Origin: Paenibacillus thiaminolyticus
GTDB taxonomy: Bacteria > Bacillota > Bacilli > Paenibacillales > Paenibacillaceae
Direction of reading: 5' to 3'
Assembly (NCBI RefSeq): GCF_007066085.1
Contig: NZ_CP041405.1
Span: forward strand, 682,001-746,000
Length of the DNA: 64,000 nt
The translations under genes and the position numbers were made by a program. Shown here piece after piece: positions 41,001 to 50,000 of this stretch; position 1 is the first letter of the stretch, and every line of letters begins with the position of its first letter. Under the pieces are notes generated by a model. The model did not search any database, had not been told where the DNA came from, and worked only from the letters and a program-made list of their open reading frames with translations.

Positions 41001-44000
41001 TCATAAGCGCTCAGCGTATTTTCCTTGACTTCCTGCACATACTCCTGGAACGTCTTCTCCCCCGCCGGCGCATTGCGCATCGCCAGCGTGTTCACGAACA
41101 TCCCCACAAGCGGCTCCAGATCCGCATGCGCTCTTCCCGCAATCGGCGTTCCCACGATAATATCTTCCTGTCCGCTGTACTTGGACAGCAAGGTGGTATA
41201 GGCCGCAAGCAAGACCATGTACAGCGTCGTTCCGGTTTGCAGGGCAAGCTGCCTTACTTTCTCCCTTCTCTGCTGGTCGATGACAAATTGAAACGTATTT
41301 CCGGTAAAGCTTCTGACCAATGGCCGGGTATAGTCCGCGGGCAGATCGAGCACCGGAACTTCTCCGCCGAACACCTCCAGCCAATACGCTTCCTGCTTGC
41401 TCATCCGTTCACGCTGCATTTCTCCCTGCTGCCATGCCGCATAATCCTTGTACTGTATGCGAAGCGGCGGCAGCTCCGCTCCCTCGTACAACTGCGCGAA
41501 CTCCCGAAGGAACAGGCCCAGGGAAGCTCCATCCGAGATGATATGGTGCATGTCAAAGAGCAACAGATGGCGATCCGGCCGCAGCTCGAGGAGTCTCGCT
41601 CGCAAGAGCGGCGGCTGACGAAGATCAAACGGGCGCATGAATTCCCGAAGGTGAGCATTCGCTTCCTCTTCCTTCACCTGTACGTGCTTCACCGCAAATG
41701 CCACGTCCCGGTGTACCCGCTGCACCGCTTCACCGCCGACCAGTTCAAAGCCGGTCCGCAGCGTCTCGTGACGGCGAATAAGTTGGCGGAACGCTTCCTC
41801 CAGCCGCTTCCGCTCCAATGCCCCTTCTATCTCCAGCACGCCCGGCATATTGTAGCTGAGCTCTCCGCCTTCCATCTGGCTCAAAATGTACAAGCGTTTT
41901 TGGGCGGATGAGACAGGGTAATAGGCGCTCTCCTGCGTGATCGGGATCGACCTATACGCGGCCTGGTGTTCCTTGTCCGTTATAACTTCCGCCATTTGCT
42001 CAATCGTCGGGGATTGGAAGACCTCCCTCAGCGGCATCTCGATCCCCATCTCTTTGTGCAGCTTGGCCACCAACGCCGTTGCCCGCAACGAATGTCCGCC
42101 GATGTCAAAGAAGTGGTCCTTCACGCCGATGCGCGGAAGCCCAAGCACCTCTTGCCAGATTTGTGCGAGCTGGCCTTCAACCGCTGTGCGCGGAGCCACG
42201 TAATCGGCTCCGGTTTGCATGCTTCCGTCGGGCGCTGGCAGGGCTTTACGGTTAATTTTTCTGTTTGGCGTCAGCGGCATGTACTCTAGCTGCACAAAGC
42301 AGGAAGGAACCATGTAGCCCGGTAGTTTCTGAGAAAGCGCACTTTTCAGTTCGCCTGACGTCAGCTCTTTGTCCGCTACGATATAGGCGCATAAATACGG
42401 CTGACCGTCTCCATCCTCCCGGGCGAGCGCGACCGCTTCCTGAACCGAAGCTATCTTCAACAGCTGCGCCTCCACCTCGCCCAGCTCGATCCGGTACCCC
42501 CGAATCTTTACCTGATGATCGATTCGGCCCAGATACTCGATATTCCCGTCCGGCAGCCACTTGGCCAGATCACCCGTCCGGTACATCCGCTCGCCTGGTT
42601 CGAACGGGTTGTCCACGAACCTCTCCTCGGTCAGCTTCGGACGATTCAAGTACCCGCGGGCCACACCCGCGCCTGAAATGCAGAGCTCCCCGGGTATACC
42701 GACCGGCAGCAATTGATCGTTCGCATCCACGATATACACCCGATGATTCTGAATCGGACGGCCGATCGACACCAGCTTCCCAGCCGGAGCCATTACACTT
42801 CCGACCGGAGCGGCAGCATTCCCGGCCGTAGCGATAGGATTTCCAACGGCAGTATTCCCTGCGGCAGCAACAGTCGTTGCCGGCCAGATCGTGGTCACAA
42901 TCGAGTCTTCCGTTGGACCATAGGCGTTGAAATACAACACGCTGTCTTGCCACTGCCGAACCAAATCCACGGAACTGGCGGAGCCCCCCGTGATCAACTT
43001 TTTCAAGCTTGGCAAGTTGCCCGGAGTTAAGGCTGCCGCGTAGGTTGGCGGTAAAAGAGCGGCCGTAATGCAATGACGGCTCATATAGTCTTCAAATAAC
43101 CGCGGATCAAAAATCGTCTCTTTTGTCGGAATATACAATGTCGCGCCTGTAAAAAACGCCTTGAATATCTCCCAGCACGACGCATCAAAGGACAAGCTTG
43201 CGAATTGGACCACGTGGTCCTGTTCTCCGATGTGCAGCGTGTCTTCAAACAGGGGCTTCAGATTGCAGAGGCCGCGATGCTCAACCATCACCCCTTTCGG
43301 TCTGCCCGTCGTTCCCGACGTGTAGATCACGTAGGCCAGATGATCCGGCCCGGCCATCGGCTCCAAGTTCGATCCGGCTTCACTGTACATTCGTTCGTCA
43401 TCCAGCATCAAGCATTTTCCGTCAAATGATACACACTTCTGTAAATGACTCTGTGACAATAACAGCTTCGCTCCCGAATCCGTGAGCATATACCCAATCC
43501 GCTCCTCCGGATATTCCGGGTCCATCGGCACATAGGCGCCTCCCGCTTTCATGATCGCTAGCATGCCCACGATCATCTCCAGCGAACGCTCGGCCAGGAG
43601 GCCGACGGGTTGATCCGGGCGTACCCCTTCGGCTCGTAACGTTCGCGCCAATTGATTCGCTTTTGTGTTCAATTCGCGGTACGTCAGTTGGCTTCCCTCG
43701 TAGACGACAGCCGCTCGATCCGGCGTACGCTCCGCCTGTTCCTCAATCAACTGATGAATCGTTTTGTCGCGCGGATAGTCTGCCGCCGTCTCATTGAAGG
43801 TCTCCAGAATCTGCGCTTTCTCCTCCGGGCTGATGATCTCGATCGACGACAGCTTCCTGTTCGGATCACTTAGAATGGTGTCGAGCACCTGCTGGAAGTG
43901 CCCGGCCATCCGCCTGATCGTTTCCTCCTTGTACAGCGAACAGGCGTACTCGATGGTACCTGCGATTCCTTCAGCTCCCTCTGTCAAGCTGAAGGTCAGG

Positions 44001-47000
44001 TCAAACTTGGCGATGTGATGTTCGTTCGGGTAAAGCGTACAGGTCAGACCTTCGATGCTCACTTCGCTTTGCTCTATGTTTTGCAGTACAAACATCGTAT
44101 CAAAGAGCGGATTGCGGCTCACCTCTCTTGCCACATCCAGCTTGCTAACCAATTCTTCAAACGGATAGTCTTGGTTCTCATAAGCGCTCAGCGTATTTTC
44201 CTTGACTTCCTGCACGTACTCCTGGAACGTCTTCTCCCCCGCCGGCGCATTGCGCATCGCCAGCGTGTTCACGAACATCCCCACAAGCGGCTCCAGATCC
44301 GCATGCGTTCTTCCCGCAATCGGCGTTCCCACGATAATATCTTCCTGCCCGCTGTACTTGGACAGCAGAGTGGTATAGGCCGCAAGCAAGACCATGTACA
44401 GCGTCGTTCCGGTTTGCAGGGCAAGCTGCCTTACTTTCTCCCTTCTCTGCTGGTCGATGACAAATTGAAACGTATTTCCCTCAAAGCTTCTGACCAATGG
44501 CCGGGTATAGTCCGCGGGCAGATCGAGCACCGGGACTTCTCCGCCGAACACCTCCAGCCAATACGCTTCCTGCTTGCTCATCCGTTCACGCTGCATTTCT
44601 CCCTGCTGCCATGCCGCATAATCCTTGTACTGTATGCGAAGCGGCGGCAGCTCTGCTCCCTCGTACAACTGCGCGAACTCTCGCAGGAACAGGCCCAAGG
44701 AAGCTCCATCGGAGATGATATGGTGCATGTCAAAGAGCAACAGATGGCGATCCGGCCGCAGCTCGAGGAGTCTCGCTCGCAAGAGCGGCGGCTGACGAAG
44801 ATCAAACGGGCGCATGAATTTCCGAAGGTGAGCATTCGCTTCCTCTTCCTTCACCCGTACGTGCTCCACCGCAAATGCCACGTCCCGGTGTACCCGCTGC
44901 ACCGCTTCACCGCCGACCAGTTCAAAGCCGGTCCGCAGCGTCTCGTGACGGCGAATCAGTTGGCGGAACGCTTCCTCCAGCCGTTCCCGATCCAACGCTC
45001 CTTCCATCTCCAGCACGCCCGGCATATTGTAGCTGAGCTCTCCGCCTTCCAGCTGGCTCAAAATGTACAAGCGTTTTTGCGCGGATGAGAGAGGATAATA
45101 GGCGCTCTCCTCTGTAATCGGAATAGGCCTGTACGCGACCTGGCGTTCCTTATCCGTAATAGCCTTGCCCGTGATCACTTCCGCCATTTGCTCAATCGTC
45201 GGGGATTGGAAGACCTCCCTCAGCGGCATCTCGATCCCCATCTCTTTGTGCAGCTTGGCCACCAACGCCGTTGCCCGCAACGAATGTCCGCCGATGTCAA
45301 AGAAGTGGTCCTTCACGCCGATGCGCGGAAGCCCAAGCACCTCTTGCCAGATTTGCGCGAGCTGCGCTTCCACCGCTGTGCGCGGAGCCACGTGTTCTGC
45401 TCCGGTTTGCATGCTTCCGTCAGGTTCCGGCAGGGCTTTACGGTCAATTTTTCCGTTTGGCGTCAGCGGCATGTGCTCCAGCTGCACAAAGCAGGAAGGC
45501 ACCATGTAGCCCGGCAACGCTTGAGATAACGCATTTCTCAGTTCGCCTGACGTCAGCTCTTTGTCCGCGACGATATAGGCACATAAATACGGCTGTCCGT
45601 CTCCGTCCTCTCGGGCGATCGCGACCGCCTCCTGAACCGAAGCTATCTTCAACAGCTGCGCCTCCACCTCGCCCAGCTCGATCCGGTACCCCCGAATCTT
45701 GACCTGATGATCGACTCGGCCCAGATACTCGATATTCCCGTCCGGCAGCCACTTGGCCAGATCACCCGTCCGGTACATCCGCGCCCCCGGTTCGAACGGG
45801 TTATCCGCGAACCTCTCCCCGGTCAGCTCCGGACGATTCAAGTAACCGCGGGCCACACCCGCGCCTGAAATGCAGAGTTCCCCAGGTATACCGATCGGCA
45901 GCAATTGATCGTTGGCCCCCACGATATACACCCTATGATTCGGAATCGGACGGCCAATCGACACCAGTTTCCCATCCAGAGCGATAACATGTCCGACCGG
46001 AGCGGCAGCATTCCCGGCCGTGGCGACAGCATTTCCAGCGGCAGCAACAGTCGTTGCCGGCCATATCGTGGTCACAATCGAGTCTTCCGTCGGACCATAA
46101 GCGTTGAAATACAACACGCTGTCTTGCCACTGCTGAACCAATTCCACGGAGCTGGCGGACCCTCCCGTGATCAATTTCTTCAAGCTTGGCAGGTTGCCCG
46201 GGGTTAAGGCTGCCGCATAGGTTGGCGGTAAAAGTGCGGCCGTAATGCGGTGACGGCTCATATAGTCTTGAAATAACCGCGGATCCAAAATCGTATCTTT
46301 TGCCGGAATATACAACGTCGCGCCTGTAAATAACGCCTTGAATATCTCCCAGCACGACGCATCAAAGGACAAGCTGGCAAATTGGACCACGTGGTCCTGC
46401 TCTCTGATGTGCAGCGTGTCATCGAACAGGGGCTTCAGATTGCAGAGGCCGCGATGCTCGACCATCACCCCTTTCGGTTTGCCTGTCGTTCCCGACGTGT
46501 AGATCACGTAGGCCAGATAATCCGGCCCGGCAATCGGCTTCAAATTCGCTCCCTCCGCGCTGTACATTCGTTCGTCATCCAGCATCAAGCGTTTTCCCCC
46601 AAAGGAGTCTCCCTTCTGCAAATGGCTCTGTGTCAATAACAGCTTCGCTCCCGAATCCGTGAGCATATACCCAAGCCGTTCCTCCGGATATTCCGGGTCC
46701 ATCGGCACATAGGCGCCTCCCGCTTTCATGATCGCTAACATGCCCACGATCATCTCCAGCGAACGCTCGGCCAAGAGGCCGACGGGCTGATCCGGCCGAA
46801 CCCCTTCGGCTCGTAACGTTCGCGCCAATTGATTCGCTTTTGTGTTCAATTCACGGTACGTCAGTTGGCTTCCCTCGTAGACGACAGCCGCTTGATCCGG
46901 CGTACGCTCCGCCTGTTCCTCAACCAACTGATGAATCGTCTTGTCGCGCGGATAGTCTGCCGCCGTATCATTGAAGGTCTCCAGAATCTGCGCTTTCTCT

Positions 47001-50000
47001 TCCGGGCTGATGATCTCGATCGACGACAGCTTCCTGTTCGGATCACTTAGAATGGTGTCGAGCACCTGCTGGAAGTGCCCGGCCATCCGCCTGATCGTTT
47101 CCTCCTTGTACAGCGAACAGGCGTACTCGATGGTACCTGCGATTCCTTCAGCTCCCTCTGTCAAGCTGAAGGTCAGGTCGAACTTGGCGATGTCATGTTC
47201 GTGCGGGTAAAGCTTACAGGTCAGCCCATCGAGGCTCACTTCGCTTTGCTCTATGTTTTGCAGAACAAACATCGTATCAAAGAGCGGATTGCGGCTCACC
47301 TCTCTTGCCACATCCAGCTTGCTGACCAATTCTTCAAAAGGATAGTCTTGGTTCTCGTAGGCGCTCAGCGTATTTTCCTTGACTTCCTGCATGTACTCCT
47401 GGAACGTCTTCTCCCCAGACGGCGCATTGCGCATCGCCAGCGTGTTCACGAACATCCCCACAAGCGGCTCCAGATCCGCATGCGTTCTTCCCGCAATCGG
47501 CGTTCCCACGATAATATCTTCCTGTCCGCTGTACTTGGACAGCAAGGTGGTATAGGCCGCAAGCAAGACCATGTACAGCGTCGTTCCGGTTTGCAGGGCA
47601 AGCTGCCTTACTTTCTCCCTTCTCTGCTGGTCGATGACAAATTGAAACGTATTTCCGGTAAAGCTTCTGACCAATGGCCGGGTATAGTCCGCGGGCAGAT
47701 CGAGCACCGGAACTTCTCCGCCGAACACCTCCAGCCAATACGCTTCCTGCTTGCTCATCCGTTCACGCTGCATTTCTCCCTGCTGCCATACCGCATAATC
47801 CTTGTACTGAATGCGAAGCGACGGCAGCTCCGCTCCCTCGTACAACTGCACCAACTCCCGAAGAAATATCTCCATGGAAGCTCCATCGGAGATGATATGG
47901 TGCATGTCAAAAAGCAACAGATGGCGTTCCGGCTCCAGTTCGAGCAGTCTCACTCGTAAGAGCGGCGGCTTACGAAGATCAAACGCGTGCATGAACTCCC
48001 GAAGGTGAGCGTTCGCTTCCTCTTCCTTCACCTGTACGTGCTCCACCGCAAATGCCACGTCCCGGTGTACCCGCTGCACCGCTTCACCGCCGACCAGTTC
48101 AAAGCCGGTCCGCAGCGTCTCGTGACGGCGAATCAGTTGGCGGAACGCTTCCTCCAGCCGTTCCCGATCCAACGCTCCTTCCATCTCCAGCACGCCCGGC
48201 ATATTGTAGCTGAGCTCTCCGCCTTCCAGCTGGCTCAAAATGTACAAGCGTTTTTGCGCGGATGAGAGAGGATAATAGGCGCTCTCCTCTGTAATCGGAA
48301 TAGGCCTGTACGCGACCTGGCGTTCCTTATCCGTAATAGCCTTGCCCGTGATCACTTCCGCCATTTGCTCAATCGTCGGGGATTGGAAGACCTCCCTCAG
48401 CGGCATCTCGATCCCCATCTCTTTGTGCAGCTTGGCCACCAACGCCGTTGCCCGCAACGAATGTCCGCCGATGTCAAAGAAGTGGTCCTTCACGCCGATG
48501 CGCGGAAGCCCAAGCACCTCTTGCCAGATTTGCGCGAGCTGCGCTTCCACCGCTGTGCGCGGAGCCACGTGTTCTGCTCCGGTTTGCATGCTTCCGTCAG
48601 GTTCCGGCAGGGCTTTACGGTCAATTTTTCCGTTTGGCGTCAGCGGCATGTGCTCCAGCTGCACAAAGCAGGAAGGCACCATGTAGCCCGGCAACGCTTG
48701 AGATAACGCATTTCTCAGTTCGCCTGACGTCAGCTCTTTGTCCGCGACGATATAGGCACATAAATACGGCTGTCCGTCTCCGTCCTCCCGGGCGATCGCG
48801 ACCGCCTCCTGAACCGAAGCTATCTTCAACAGCTGCGCCTCCACCTCGCCCAGCTCGATCCGGTACCCCCGAATCTTGACCTGATGATCGACTCGGCCCA
48901 GATACTCGATATTCCCGTCCGGCAGCCACTTGGCCAGATCACCCGTCCGGTACATCCGCGCCCCCGGTTCGAACGGGTTATCCGCGAACCTCTCCCCGGT
49001 CAGCTCCGGACGATTCAAGTAACCGCGGGCCACACCCGCGCCTGAAATGCAGAGTTCCCCGGGTATACCGATCGGCAGCAATTGATCGTTGGCCCCCAAG
49101 ATATACACCCGATGATTCGGGAGCGGACGGCCGATAGGCACCAGCTTCCCAGCCGGAGCGATAGCATTCCCGGCCGTGGCGACAGCATTTCCAGCGGCAG
49201 CATTCCCAGCGGCAGCAACAGTCGTTGCCGGCCATATCGTGGTCACAATCGAGTCTTCCGTCGGACCATAAGCGTTGAAATACAACACGCTGTCCTGCCA
49301 CTGCTGAACCAAATCCACGGAGCTGGCGGACCCTCCCGTGATCAATTTCTTCAAGCTTGGCAAGTTGCCTGGAGATAAGGCTGCCGCGTAGGTCGGCGGT
49401 AAAAGTGCGGCCGTAATGTGATGACGCCTCATATAGTCTTCAAATAACCGCGGATCCAAAATCGTCTCTTTTGCAGGAATATATAATGCCGCGCCTGTAA
49501 ATAACGCCTTGAACATCTCCCAGCACGACGCATCAAAGGACAAGCTGGCGAATTGGACCACGTGATCCTGCTCTCCGATGTGCAGCGTGTTCTCGAACAG
49601 GGGCTTGAGATTGCATAGGCCGCGATGCTCGACCATCACCCCTTTCGGCTTGCCCGTCGTTCCCGACGTATAGATCACATAAGCCAGAGAATCCGGACCG
49701 GCCATCGGCTCCAAGTTCGATCCGGCTTCACTGTACATTTGTTCGTCATCCAGCATCAAGCGTTTTCCGTCAAACGATTCACACTTCTGCAAGTGGCTCT
49801 GTGTCAATAACAGCTTCGCTCCCGAATCCGTGAGCATATACCCAAGCCGTTCCTCCGGATATTCCGGGTCCATCGGCACATAGGCGCCTCCCGCTTTCAT
49901 GATCGCTAACATGCCCACGATCATCTCCAGCGAACGCTCGGCCAAGAGGCCGACGGGCTGATCCGGCCGAACCCCTTCAGCTCGTAACGTTCGCGCCAAT

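Noticed and set aside
38977..48706. Many plus-strand open frames of 70-396 codons inside the NRPS, repeating every 3177 bases
   Set aside because: They mirror the NRPS modules in antisense, have no ribosome binding sites and recur only because the modules repeat.
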